Positions 1 to 7,938 of a DNA stretch of 19,387 nucleotides are shown here, one piece after another. The stretch lies in contig JAIRLB010000046.1 in the NCBI GenBank assembly GCA_031259745.1, positions 1-19,387 of the forward strand. Direction: 5' to 3'. Positions within the stretch are counted from its first letter, which is position 1; each line of letters begins with the position of its first letter. The notes beneath the pieces are model-generated. The model did no database searches. It was not told where the DNA came from and worked only from the letters and a program-made list of their open reading frames with translations. Position numbers and translations under genes: made by a program. This DNA comes from Rickettsiales bacterium (GTDB lineage: Bacteria; Pseudomonadota; Alphaproteobacteria; Rs-D84).

Positions 1-34
1 TAATTTCTGATTTTTGATTTTTGATTTCTGATTC
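1..34 (-). repeat. 7-nt tandem repeat inside topA
   Basis: On the minus strand units AATCAGA, AATCAAA, AATCAAA, AATCAGA, AATTA follow each other with period 7, encoding E-S-E-I-K-N-Q-K-S-E-I (residues 631-641). The tract continues beyond the window. It directly follows the zinc finger, in a linker where extra residues are tolerated. Confidence 0.8.
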
Positions 35-1924
35 GTTTTCACTTGATGCTGCACCATCGGAAACTGCATCAAGACGCTTGGTGTACTTGCAGGCTGGGTA
101 ATTCGAGCATCCGATAAACGCACCGTACTTTGATAGCTTTAACCCAAGGGTTCCGCCACACGCTGGACACTTATTGTCTCTATCTTTGAACAGATGTGCG
201 GCCAGATTTCGGTTCAGTTCATCGATAATCTCGGTTGTTGTAACGCCGCGCGCCGCCTCTATCATCGCACCTGCGGGTGTCCAAAATCCTTGCAGCGCTG
301 GAATTTTTTTCATGGCGCCGTTCGACACATCGTCCAAAACGTCTTCGGTCTTGGCTGTGAAATTCACATCAATCAAGTCGGTGAAATATTTGTTCAAATA
401 CGCGGCGATGACCCAGCCGCCGTCTGTCGGATGAAATCTGCGCTGTTTATCCTGATCGACATAATTGCGGTCGAGGATCGTGGATATGATTGTGGCGTAT
501 GTGGACGGGCGTCCTATTCCCAATTCTTCCAATTTTCTTACAAGGGATGCTTCGGTATAGCGCGCCGCCGGCTGGGTAAAGTGCTGGGCTGGGTTCAGTT
601 TTTCAATCGTGATGTCGTCGCCAGCGAATAATTCCGGTAGCTTGGTTTCGCCGTCTTCGGCCTCATCATCTTTGTCTTCAATGTAGATTTTCATAAATCC
701 GTCGAATGTTCTGGTTGTGCCGACTGCGTAGAATACGGCCCCATTCTTTGGTTCCGTTATATTGACGGATACGCTGTCAAACTCTGCGTTTGTCATCTGG
801 CAGGCGATGGTGCGCTTCCATACCAGATCATACAATTTCGATTCGTCGTCTTTCAGATCATGTTTTTCGGATTTCATAAAATGAGTCGGGCGAATCGCCT
901 CGTGAGCCTCTTGCGCGTTCTTGGATTTTGTGACATAAACATTCGGTGCTTTCGGCAGGAATTGACTGCCGTAATATTCCGATATGAATTCGCGAATCTC
1001 GGCTACACTGTCCGCGGACAGGTTCGTCGCGTCTGTTCGCATATAGGTAATAAGCCCCTGTTCGTACAATTTCTGTGCCGCACTCATCGTACGCTTGGAC
1101 GAGAAGTGTAATTTGCGCGCTGCCTCTTGCTGCAAGGTTGATGTCGTAAATGGCGCGGCCGGCCTGCGCGAGATGCTTTTCTTTTCAACAGACGATACCG
1201 AACCGTTAAAAGGAACGATGAATGCTGAAAGTATTTCATCCATTCGCTCTTTGTTTTCAATCGTCATCTTGTCTATTTTCTCGCCGTCGAATTTAGTCAG
1301 ATGCGCTGAAAAGACCACCCGCCCCTTTGCGCAGTCAACGTCCAAAGACCAGTATTCTTTTGCGCGGAACGCCTCAATTTCGCGCTCGCGGTCAACGATC
1401 AGCTTTACTGCTACAGACTGGACGCGGCCAGCACTGCGGCCTAGATGTTTGCGCCATAGCAACGGAGACACCCCGAATCCTATCAGATAGTCCAACGCAC
1501 GGCGGACAAGGTATGCGTCGACCAGATTCTGATCGATTTCGCGCGGATGCTCAAGGGCGTCTTGGACCGCCTTTTTGGTGATTTCGTGAAAGACGACCCG
1601 GTATATCTTTTTGCCGGTCAAAGCCTTTTTGTCTTTCAAAATGTCCAGCAGATGCCACGCTATGGCTTCTCCCTCGCGATCGGGGTCCGACGCCAGATAT
1701 ACTGTGTCCGCCTCTTTCAGTTCGTCTATGATTAATTGTATCTGTTTTTCTTTGCCTGACATAATATGCCATTTCATTGCAAAGCCGTTGTTTACATCAA
1801 CGCTGCCGTTTTCGGGCACCAAATCACGGACATGTCCGATGCTTGCCACGACGCGCCAGCCAGTCCCCAAATATTTCCCGATGGTTTTAGCTTTTGACGG
1901 AGATTCAACGATTAATAAATTCAT
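1..1924 (-). CDS. topA: DNA topoisomerase I, 3' end beyond window
   Basis: Type IA topoisomerase that relaxes negative supercoils through a covalent 5'-phosphotyrosine link. About 641 residues are visible; the gene continues past the left edge. The N-terminus MNLLIVESPSKAKTI and the D80-P-D-R-E-G-E86 motif form the TOPRIM metal site. The catalytic tyrosine is Y294 in LITYMRTD. LGIGRPSTYATI is a conserved core motif. Around residues 585-611 a C-x2-C and a C-x5-C pair form a C4 zinc finger. Straight after the finger the frame enters a 7-nt repeat tract encoding E-S-E-I-K-N-Q-K-S-E (residues 631-640), so the C-terminal tail is partly repeat-derived. The start ATG lies 3 nt after the rodA stop, which makes topA the last visible gene of the elongation operon. 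Identification is firm from motifs; the C-terminal length is unknown. Confidence 0.97.
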   Translation of the reverse strand, partial: MNLLIVESPSKAKTIGKYLGTGWRVVASIGHVRDLVPENGSVDVNNGFAMKWHIMSGKEKQIQLIIDELKEADTVYLASDPDREGEAIAWHLLDILKDKKALTGKKIYRVVFHEITKKAVQDALEHPREIDQNLVDAYLVRRALDYLIGFGVSPLLWRKHLGRSAGRVQSVAVKLIVDREREIEAFRAKEYWSLDVDCAKGRVVFSAHLTKFDGEKIDKMTIENKERMDEILSAFIVPFNGSVSSVEKKSISRRPAAPFTTSTLQQEAARKLHFSSKRTMSAAQKLYEQGLITYMRTDATNLSADSVAEIREFISEYYGSQFLPKAPNVYVTKSKNAQEAHEAIRPTHFMKSEKHDLKDDESKLYDLVWKRTIACQMTNAEFDSVSVNITEPKNGAVFYAVGTTRTFDGFMKIYIEDKDDEAEDGETKLPELFAGDDITIEKLNPAQHFTQPAARYTEASLVRKLEELGIGRPSTYATIISTILDRNYVDQDKQRRFHPTDGGWVIAAYLNKYFTDLIDVNFTAKTEDVLDDVSNGAMKKIPALQGFWTPAGAMIEAARGVTTTEIIDELNRNLAAHLFKDRDNKCPACGGTLGLKLSKYGAFIGCSNYPACKYTKRLDAVSDGAASSENESEIKNQKSEI

Positions 1925-1927
1925 TTT

Positions 1928-3073
1928 TTAAAATCCTTTGGCAGAAAGTTGCTGGTCTTTGTTTATATGCGCATTTTGGCATAAGCCGAATCCGAACATC
2001 AGCGAAAGTAAACTGCTGCCGCCGAACGACATTAATGGCAAAGGCACACCGACAGTCGGCATCAACCCCAGAACCATAGCAATATTTATAGAATAATAAA
2101 CGAAAAAATTCAACATAAAACCAAAGCATAACAGTTGTCCGAATCTATTCCTGCAAGTTTTAGCCATCCAAAATAGCGTCATTGTCAAAACGCTGTATAA
2201 AATCAGCAGCGTCATGGCCCCCGCAAATCCGAATTCTTCACCCAACATGGTGAATATGAAATCTGTATGTTTTTCCGGCAGGAACTGCTGCTGGGACTGG
2301 GTCCCTGACATGTAGCCCTTACCGATAATGCCCCCGCTTCCGAATGCGATCTTGGCCTGGTTGATTTGATACCCCGAGCCTTGGGCATCATGGGCAGGGT
2401 TTATAAAGGTGATAACCCTTTCCCGCTGGTAATCATGCATCCCGCCAAACCAAACGACTGGCGCTGCCAGCACAGCCAATATAGCTCCGACAAGAAACCA
2501 TTTCTTTTGCGCCCCGGCGATATAAAACGATCCTGTCGCGATCATACCCAGTGACAGCGCTGTTCCCAAATCCGGCTGCGCTACGATCAATGCAAACGGC
2601 GCCAGCAGCAATATGGCGGGAATTACGTAATTTTTTAGCTGGACAGATTCCACAGAATTCATCCACGCAAAATATCTGGCCAAAACCAACACTAGCGCCA
2701 CTTTTATGAATTCCGACGGTTGCGCGTGAAACACTCCCAAATCCAGCCAGCGCTGGGCGCCCATACCGGTGTGGCCGATGAAAGTCACCAATACAATCAT
2801 TATCAAAGCGGCCGCATAAATAACATAGGCCGATTTTATCCACAGCTTGATATTTGTGAACGCGGCAAAGAAGAACACACCGAGCCCTAGAATAATCTTG
2901 CTTAGATGGGATAGCGCGAATGGCCGCCATGAACCACCGCCTGCCGAATACAGCACGATCAAAGATATTGCCAGCACCAGCACCATCGGCACTAACGGAG
3001 TCTGCGAAAAACGTTGCAGTTTTTCTGACATTGTCATCATGTTTGAATTCGAAACTCTGGTTTGCTTAATCAT
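1928..3073 (-). CDS. rodA: RodA, SEDS peptidoglycan glycosyltransferase
   Basis: Polytopic inner-membrane polymerase that makes glycan strands from lipid II during cell elongation, in partnership with PBP2. The 381-residue product has about ten hydrophobic segments and the family signatures GAQRWLDLG, QPSEFIK, QPDLGTALSL, FLPEKHTDFIF-x-LGEE and GLMPTVGVPLPLMSFGGSS. Length is normal for RodA (about 370-385). Its ATG overlaps the end of mrdA in the 8-nt string ATGATTAA, which supports translational coupling. The N-terminal 15 residues are polar and other Met codons (M12, M13, M15) are possible starts; the overlapping ATG was chosen because the next junction upstream has the same architecture. 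RodA rather than FtsW is indicated by the mre/PBP2 context. Confidence 0.96.
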   Translation of the reverse strand: MIKQTRVSNSNMMTMSEKLQRFSQTPLVPMVLVLAISLIVLYSAGGGSWRPFALSHLSKIILGLGVFFFAAFTNIKLWIKSAYVIYAAALIMIVLVTFIGHTGMGAQRWLDLGVFHAQPSEFIKVALVLVLARYFAWMNSVESVQLKNYVIPAILLLAPFALIVAQPDLGTALSLGMIATGSFYIAGAQKKWFLVGAILAVLAAPVVWFGGMHDYQRERVITFINPAHDAQGSGYQINQAKIAFGSGGIIGKGYMSGTQSQQQFLPEKHTDFIFTMLGEEFGFAGAMTLLILYSVLTMTLFWMAKTCRNRFGQLLCFGFMLNFFVYYSINIAMVLGLMPTVGVPLPLMSFGGSSLLSLMFGFGLCQNAHINKDQQLSAKGF

Positions 3074-4838
3074 TTTTCAACAATTCCTTCATTGCCGCCG
3101 CCGCCGCTCGCGCCGCGGGACCAGAGCCACCCGAATGTTCAGTAATCGTGCAGATTGCGTATTTCGGATTGCCGACGGGTGCGTATCCCACAAATAGCCC
3201 ATGGTTTCTCAGGCTCCATTTCAACTGCTCGTTCGTCAGGATGCCGGTGTCGCGCTCGTTTCTGGAAATGCTGCGCACTTGGGAAGTACCGGTCTTGCCA
3301 CCCATCTTTTTTCCATTTACGCTAATGGCGCTGGCCGATGCGGTGCCGCCAGCTTGCAACACTTGTTCTAAGCCTTTGAGAACGGATTTTATATTTTTAG
3401 CCTGAAAATTCAAACTTTCAAAACGCGCACGGTCGCCGCTGTCGATCAGCATTGGCGCCACCTTTTTGTTGGAAGCCGCACGCGCCATCATGACCGCCAG
3501 TTGCAGGCAGTTTGATAATATGAATCCCTGGCCTATGCCCGAGATGATTGTGTCGCCGTGCAGCCAGCGGGCGCCGATTTGTTTTTCCTTCCATTGCCTG
3601 TCCGGCACTATGCCGGTCATTTCTCGCGGCAGGATGTCATGCATGTGATTTTCCATCAGTCCCAGTTTTTGTGCCATGGCCTTTATCGCATCAATACCTA
3701 TGCGCAGTGCGATCTGATAGAAATAAATGTCGCAGGAATGTTTCAGCGCGTCGGCCAGGTCGACCCAACCGTGGCCTTTGGGCTCCCAACAGTGATAGCG
3801 CCTGTCGCCGTAATCCCAATGGCCTGGACAGAAGATTTTTTCGCTCGACGTGATAGCGCCAGATTCCAAAGCCGCCAACGCCACAACAATCTTGAATGTG
3901 GAGCCGGGTGGGTACAGTCCCTCCAACGCCTTGTTCATAAACGGCTTTGCAGCGTCTTTGCGAAGCTGGGCGATGTATTCCTCGCCATCATCGTTGCGGA
4001 AGTTGTTTGGGTCGAAACTGGGGATGGACACCATCGCCACAATATTGCCTGTTGCGATTTCAATCACTGCGCCGCACCCGGATCTGTGCATTGCCAGCGA
4101 ATCATACAATTTCTTTTGAATATCTTCGCGGATGGTCGTCTTGATGTTTTCCCCGTCTGTCGCATTGATGAACTGGGTTTTGTCTTCACCGGTGATTCTG
4201 CCGACCGCATTAGTTATCATAACGGTCTGGCCGGGCTCGCCCATCAGTTTCTTGTTGAATGTTTTCTCTAATCCCGTGACGCCAGTTGTATAGAACGGCG
4301 CGTTTGGAACAGGCTTGTCTGGCACGCCGACATAGCCAAGAACCTGCGCCCCGGCCGCACCCAATTCATAAATGCGCGTGAATCCGCTGCGTATATGTAA
4401 GCCCGGCAGGTTTTGCGCCTGTAACTCGGCCAATTTGGTCCAGTCGGAATTCTCGCTGACCAAGACCGGCTGGAACTTTGCCTGTCGGCGAATCCTGGTG
4501 TATATTCTGTCGACTATATTTTTCTTTAATTTCAATTCACGGGCGACAACATTGATCAAGCTGTCCAAGTTTTCAGCCTCTTCCGGAATGATGTAAATTC
4601 GGTATATGGGCGCATCTCGTGAAATCGGAGCACCCGTATGGCTTAGTATTTTTCCTCGCTCTGGCATATTTATTCGGATACGGAAGGAATTGTTTTCCGA
4701 CTTACGCTTGTATTCGCCATAGCCGAATACCTGCATTTGCAGCATACGCAGCACCAACACTGATGTCAGGGCGGCGCCCGCCGTCAGAAACAGGGCAGAG
4801 CGTCTGTCAAAAAGGCGTGCAACTTCTGTATCAATCAT
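3066..4838 (-). CDS. mrdA: Penicillin-binding protein 2, elongasome transpeptidase
   Basis: Class B PBP that crosslinks peptidoglycan in the elongasome with RodA. It has an N-terminal membrane anchor (about residues 14-32), a PBP dimerisation/pedestal region, and a C-terminal transpeptidase domain. The domain carries S313-T-F-K316 (SxxK, catalytic serine), S368-C-D370 (SxN position, here SCD as in many PBP2s) and K515-T-G-T. The 590-residue length fits the family. The start at 4838 is preferred over an in-frame ATG 12 nt upstream because GGAGG sits 5 nt before it and it overlaps the mreD stop in ATGATTGA, copying the mrdA/rodA junction. It lies between mreD and rodA, the usual elongation-operon order. 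Confidence 0.96.
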   Translation of the reverse strand: MIDTEVARLFDRRSALFLTAGAALTSVLVLRMLQMQVFGYGEYKRKSENNSFRIRINMPERGKILSHTGAPISRDAPIYRIYIIPEEAENLDSLINVVARELKLKKNIVDRIYTRIRRQAKFQPVLVSENSDWTKLAELQAQNLPGLHIRSGFTRIYELGAAGAQVLGYVGVPDKPVPNAPFYTTGVTGLEKTFNKKLMGEPGQTVMITNAVGRITGEDKTQFINATDGENIKTTIREDIQKKLYDSLAMHRSGCGAVIEIATGNIVAMVSIPSFDPNNFRNDDGEEYIAQLRKDAAKPFMNKALEGLYPPGSTFKIVVALAALESGAITSSEKIFCPGHWDYGDRRYHCWEPKGHGWVDLADALKHSCDIYFYQIALRIGIDAIKAMAQKLGLMENHMHDILPREMTGIVPDRQWKEKQIGARWLHGDTIISGIGQGFILSNCLQLAVMMARAASNKKVAPMLIDSGDRARFESLNFQAKNIKSVLKGLEQVLQAGGTASASAISVNGKKMGGKTGTSQVRSISRNERDTGILTNEQLKWSLRNHGLFVGYAPVGNPKYAICTITEHSGGSGPAARAAAAAMKELLKND

Positions 4839-5304
4839 AATTGCCTCCACCGGCGGTCTCTATTTTCTGCGCCAGTTCCGCAAAAGGTATGTACAATATG
4901 CTCAACCACAAGAACAGCCAAACGGCGCGGATAAATCCCGCGCCGTTCCATACAACCAGTGACAACAATAATGCGGATACACCGAAATACCCCATGAATA
5001 TCAATAATCCGTCGCTTTTTTGCCGTGTCAGATCAACGAAGTTTTGGAATCCGTTGACAGCATAGAAAAAACAGTATACTGACGTCCATAGCAACAGCGT
5101 GTCGGACTTGTAATCGATTAGGAAACAAAAGATGGCTGCGAACAGAACAAACCAATCCTTAGGGTGGATGAAGGAAAAATAAAATATCGGAACCAAAGCC
5201 AGAATACCGCCCGGATTCCACAATGGAACCGACAGGCGCCATAGCAAAATCACCGCCAGAAAAGGAAAAGCGGTTTGTAGAAATGAGGCCATTTTTCTCA
5301 TCAT
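4831..5304 (-). CDS. mreD: MreD-like rod shape-determining membrane protein
   Basis: Small polytopic membrane protein of the elongasome. The 157 residues contain about five hydrophobic segments and few charged positions, matching MreD in size (about 150-170) and topology. MreD sequences are poorly conserved, so the name rests mainly on position: directly after mreC, with start and stop overlapping in ATGA, and directly before mrdA. A second Met follows the first, so the exact start is uncertain by one codon. The 3' end contains the GGAGG that serves as ribosome-binding site for mrdA. Confidence 0.85.
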   Translation of the reverse strand: MMRKMASFLQTAFPFLAVILLWRLSVPLWNPGGILALVPIFYFSFIHPKDWFVLFAAIFCFLIDYKSDTLLLWTSVYCFFYAVNGFQNFVDLTRQKSDGLLIFMGYFGVSALLLSLVVWNGAGFIRAVWLFLWLSILYIPFAELAQKIETAGGGNYD

Positions 5305-6122
5305 TCGTATTTGCCTTGTCTGTCGAACTGCAAAACCAGTACATTCGATAGGCGGGTTGGGCGCAGGACATCCGCATCCGCTGAGTTAATCATCTCTCCC
5401 ACAAGAATTCCGTCCGGCAAAACGCCGCGTATGCTGCTTGTGACCAGCTTTAAACCTTTGGTTGGCTGAAATTCGGGGTCACTGAAAAATCCCATCGTGG
5501 GGTCACTGGCCCCGTTGCCCTGCAAGAATCCGTAAACCTCAGATCCGGCAATGCGAACCGGTATGTTTGAATTGGAATCTGTCAAGCTGCGCGCCTTGGC
5601 AAAATTAATGCCGACATCCGCAACAATGCCGACCAAAACTCCGTCAAATGACACTACGGCCATTCCTGGCTCAATCCCGGCATTCACACCTTTGTTGATG
5701 AAAAACGTATTGTGGTGAAATGCCTCGTTATTATATGAGATTGACGCGACGATCGCCTTTTGCGGTGATGAGCGGATTATATCCAATTCCCGTGCCAGCT
5801 TTTGATTTTCAGATATCGCAACGTCGCATTCGTTTCCGCGGCGGCGCGCTTCGTCCAGTTTTGCACGCAATTCGTCGTTTTCACTGCGCATGCTGGATAA
5901 TTCGCGAATTCCGGATATGCTGTCACCTGCCGCGCGTATGGGCCATGACGCCGCATCGCCTACCCAGTTCGCCATCGGCAGCACAATATGGGCCAAGCCA
6001 TTCATAATCTTATAATCGGGCTTGTCTATCATAATATATATCAAAAACACTGGCAAAACGGCCGCAGTCAGTGCGGACTTTGCATACGAGAATACTTTGG
6101 AAGATATTTTTTTTGAATTCAT
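5301..6122 (-). CDS. mreC: MreC, rod shape-determining protein
   Basis: Periplasmic scaffold of the elongasome that links the cytoskeleton to PBP2. The 273-residue protein has an N-terminal transmembrane helix (about residues 12-32), a coiled coil (about 75-115, rich in E, L, R and K) and a C-terminal beta domain. The beta domain shows the MreC hallmarks FFINKGVNAGIEPGMAVV and GVLVGIVADVG. Length is typical. It is the first gene of the minus-strand operon; a promoter candidate lies 34-62 nt upstream. In most rod-shaped proteobacteria mreB precedes mreC, but here the upstream region is a divergent promoter and bL35, so mreB must be elsewhere or absent. Confidence 0.95.
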   Translation of the reverse strand: MNSKKISSKVFSYAKSALTAAVLPVFLIYIMIDKPDYKIMNGLAHIVLPMANWVGDAASWPIRAAGDSISGIRELSSMRSENDELRAKLDEARRRGNECDVAISENQKLARELDIIRSSPQKAIVASISYNNEAFHHNTFFINKGVNAGIEPGMAVVSFDGVLVGIVADVGINFAKARSLTDSNSNIPVRIAGSEVYGFLQGNGASDPTMGFFSDPEFQPTKGLKLVTSSIRGVLPDGILVGEMINSADADVLRPTRLSNVLVLQFDRQGKYE

Positions 6123-6155
6123 GGTTTTTATGCGCTTGGTTTTGTTTTATCACAT

Positions 6156-6184
6156 AGTTTAATTAATAAAAGGGCGATATTCAA
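6156..6184 (-). promoter_or_regulatory. Candidate sigma70-type promoter for mreC operon
   Basis: Reading the minus strand, TTGAAT (6184-6179) and TAAACT (6161-6156) are separated by 17 nt, giving a transcript start near 6149 and a leader of about 27 nt before mreC. The stretch is AT-rich and lies between divergent genes. The -10 match is only 4 of 6. Confidence 0.45.
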
Positions 6185-6228
6185 TAAAAACTTGATTTTT
6201 ATATTTAATGTGCCAGAATGACAGCAGT

Positions 6229-6257
6229 TTGAAATGGCAAGGCATTGCCATCAGAAT
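6229..6257 (+). promoter_or_regulatory. Candidate rpmI promoter with palindrome in spacer
   Basis: TTGAAA (6229-6234) and CAGAAT (6252-6257) are 17 nt apart, which would start transcription near 6264, about 23 nt before rpmI. The spacer holds a perfect inverted repeat, TGGCAA-GGCA-TTGCCA (6235-6250), the position expected of an operator. The -10 match is weak (4 of 6). An alternative promoter is TTGATT at 6192 with CAGAAT at 6214, spaced 16 nt; in that case the palindrome would be a leader hairpin. Confidence 0.3.
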
Positions 6258-6286
6258 ATGTTTGATATCTACCAAAGGATAAGAAA

Positions 6287-6493
6287 ATGCCTAATAAAAT
6301 GAAAACAAAATCATATATGAAAAAGCGCGCAAGTATGACCGCGACTGGAAAAATCCGCGTTGCCAGAAACGCGCATAAGAAGCTTTTGCGTAAAAAGTCC
6401 AAACGTGCGAACAATCAGGGCTCTAAGGCCCAGTATTTGAACGATAATATGGTCGGACAGGCTAAATTGCTTGCTCCATATGGCTTGAAATAA
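6287..6493 (+). CDS. rpmI: 50S ribosomal protein bL35
   Basis: Small basic protein of the large ribosomal subunit. The 68-residue product begins [14 protein letters not shown] and is dominated by Lys and Arg, with the family pattern [15 protein letters not shown] followed by [10 protein letters not shown]. Length matches bL35 (about 65). AAAGGA lies 8 nt upstream of the ATG. It is followed 17 nt later by rplT, the standard pair. infC, often upstream of rpmI, is not present; the gene heads its own unit next to a divergent promoter. In other bacteria bL20 represses this operon through its mRNA; no such site was identified here with confidence. Confidence 0.97.
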   Translation: MPNKMKTKSYMKKRASMTATGKIRVARNAHKKLLRKKSKRANNQGSKAQYLNDNMVGQAKLLAPYGLK

Positions 6494-6510
6494 ACAAAGG
6501 GGCTTTGATA

Positions 6511-6879
6511 ATGGCAAGAGTAAAACGCGGAACAACCGTCAAACAGAAACACAATAAAATACTTGTGCGTGCAAAGGGGTATTTGGCACGCCATCATTCG
6601 ACTTATCGCGCGGCCCGCGAAAAGACTGAGAAAGCGGGGCAATACGCATATCGCGACCGTCGCGTAAAGAAACGCGATTTCCGCGGCCTGTGGATCGTGC
6701 GCATCAATGCGGCGACCCGCGCGGCTGGGCTGACATACAGCCAATTCATGAGCGGCTTAAAAAAAGCCGGTATCAGTCTGGACCGCAAAGTATTGGCGGA
6801 AATGGCATATTCGCATGACGCCAACTTTGACAGGCTGATTGAACAGGCAAAACGATTTACCACCGCGGATGCTGAATAA
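6511..6879 (+). CDS. rplT: 50S ribosomal protein bL20
   Basis: RNA-binding protein essential for early 50S assembly. The 122-residue product begins [18 protein letters not shown] and contains [38 protein letters not shown] and a C-terminal helical domain ([25 protein letters not shown]), all characteristic of bL20. The ATG at 6511 is chosen over an ATA codon two codons upstream because homologues begin M-A-R and AAAGGGG sits 8 nt before it. It follows rpmI and is separated from pheS by a 10-bp hairpin. Confidence 0.97.
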   Translation: MARVKRGTTVKQKHNKILVRAKGYLARHHSTYRAAREKTEKAGQYAYRDRRVKKRDFRGLWIVRINAATRAAGLTYSQFMSGLKKAGISLDRKVLAEMAYSHDANFDRLIEQAKRFTTADAE

Positions 6880-6918
6880 ACCCTGTCGGCGGGCGATTGA
6901 TTTGCAATGCTAGTTACA

Positions 6919-6940
6919 AAGGCCGTTTCAAAACGGCCTT
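6919..6940 (+). terminator. Hairpin between rplT and pheS
   Basis: AAGGCCGTTT (6919-6928) pairs perfectly with AAACGGCCTT (6931-6940), giving a strong GC-rich stem. The tract after it (GTTCATTT) is only moderately T-rich, so it may terminate the ribosomal-protein transcript partially and set the level of pheST. No Phe-rich leader peptide precedes it. Confidence 0.5.
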
Positions 6941-6970
6941 GTTCATTTATCGAAAAAGCAGGTAACGAAA

Positions 6971-7927
6971 ATGTTGGAGAGTATTAAAAAGATTAAATCG
7001 TTGGAAGAATTGGCGGCACTGCATGGCGCAACTTTTGGCAAAAATGGGACGATGACCGCCCGGCTGAAGCGTGCGAAAGAGCTGTCCATGGACGAGCGGA
7101 CGCGACTGAACGAAGAAAACGCATCTTTGCGGGCAGCGTTCCGCATGCGCCAGGAAGAGTTGGAAGAAGCCATAATGATGACCGCGTTGGTTGGTCAAAA
7201 GCTGGATGCTGCGGCGCAAATCGCATCGCGTGCGCCAGTCGAATCGAATGGAAAGCTTCATCCGCTGACGCGGAGTCTGGCTGAAATAACGGCGATTTTT
7301 GAATCAATGGAATACGGGTTGCGCACCGGTCCGGAAATAGAGGACGATTGGCATAATTTCACAGCGCTGAATACGCCGGAATACCACCCTGCCCGCGACA
7401 TGCAGGATACTTTTTTCGTAAAAGGCGGAAATCTTCTTCGCACCCAGACCAGCGCGGTGCAAATACGCGCCATGGAATCCGAAGGCGCACCGATTAAGAT
7501 ATTCTGCCCAGGCACTGTATTCCGCAGAGAAATAGATGCGACACACAGTCCCATGTTCCACCAAATCGAGGGACTGAATGTCGCTGAAAACATAAAATTG
7601 TCAGACATGGTGCGCGATATAAGGGAGTTTTTACATCGCTTTTTCGGTCGTGAGTTCAATATGCGCGTGCGCCCGTCTTATTTCCCGTTCACAGAGCCCT
7701 CGGTAGAAGTAGATATAGAATGGAAATCTGGAAAATGGTTAGAAATTATGGGTGCTGGAATGGTCCATCCAAATGTATTGAAAAATTGTCGGATTGACCC
7801 CAGCAAATATCAAGGCTTTGCCTTTGGGTTTGGCTGGGATAGATTGGCCATGCTGAAATATGGGCTAAATGATTTGCGCAAATTTTATGGGGGCGATATT
7901 CGCTGGCTTAAAAATAACGATTTCTAA
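6971..7927 (+). CDS. pheS: Phenylalanyl-tRNA synthetase alpha subunit
   Basis: Catalytic subunit of the alpha2-beta2 class II synthetase that charges tRNA-Phe. The 318-residue protein has an N-terminal helical coiled-coil region (about 1-90) that binds tRNA. The class II catalytic core follows, with motif 2 around FHQIEGLNV (from residue 196) and motif 3 around GFAFGFGWDRLAML (about 280-293). FTEPSVEVDIEW and MGAGMVHPNVL are further PheS signatures. It is slightly shorter than E. coli PheS (327). It lies upstream of pheT with an 11-nt gap, so the subunits are almost certainly co-translated. AGGTAACGAAA precedes the ATG. Confidence 0.97.
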   Translation: MLESIKKIKSLEELAALHGATFGKNGTMTARLKRAKELSMDERTRLNEENASLRAAFRMRQEELEEAIMMTALVGQKLDAAAQIASRAPVESNGKLHPLTRSLAEITAIFESMEYGLRTGPEIEDDWHNFTALNTPEYHPARDMQDTFFVKGGNLLRTQTSAVQIRAMESEGAPIKIFCPGTVFRREIDATHSPMFHQIEGLNVAENIKLSDMVRDIREFLHRFFGREFNMRVRPSYFPFTEPSVEVDIEWKSGKWLEIMGAGMVHPNVLKNCRIDPSKYQGFAFGFGWDRLAMLKYGLNDLRKFYGGDIRWLKNNDF

Positions 7928-7938
7928 AAGGATTGATT

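Noticed and set aside
1..34. Shared reading register of all repeat copies as evidence of frame selection
   Set aside because: With a 7-nt unit all three sense frames give the same codon cycle, so identical peptides are automatic; only the strand orientation is informative.
3558..4271. 237-codon plus-strand open frame
   Set aside because: Antisense to the mrdA transpeptidase domain, with no family features.
6880..6970. Phe-rich leader peptide before pheS
   Set aside because: Short frames in this gap contain no run of Phe codons, so the hairpin is treated as a simple terminator.
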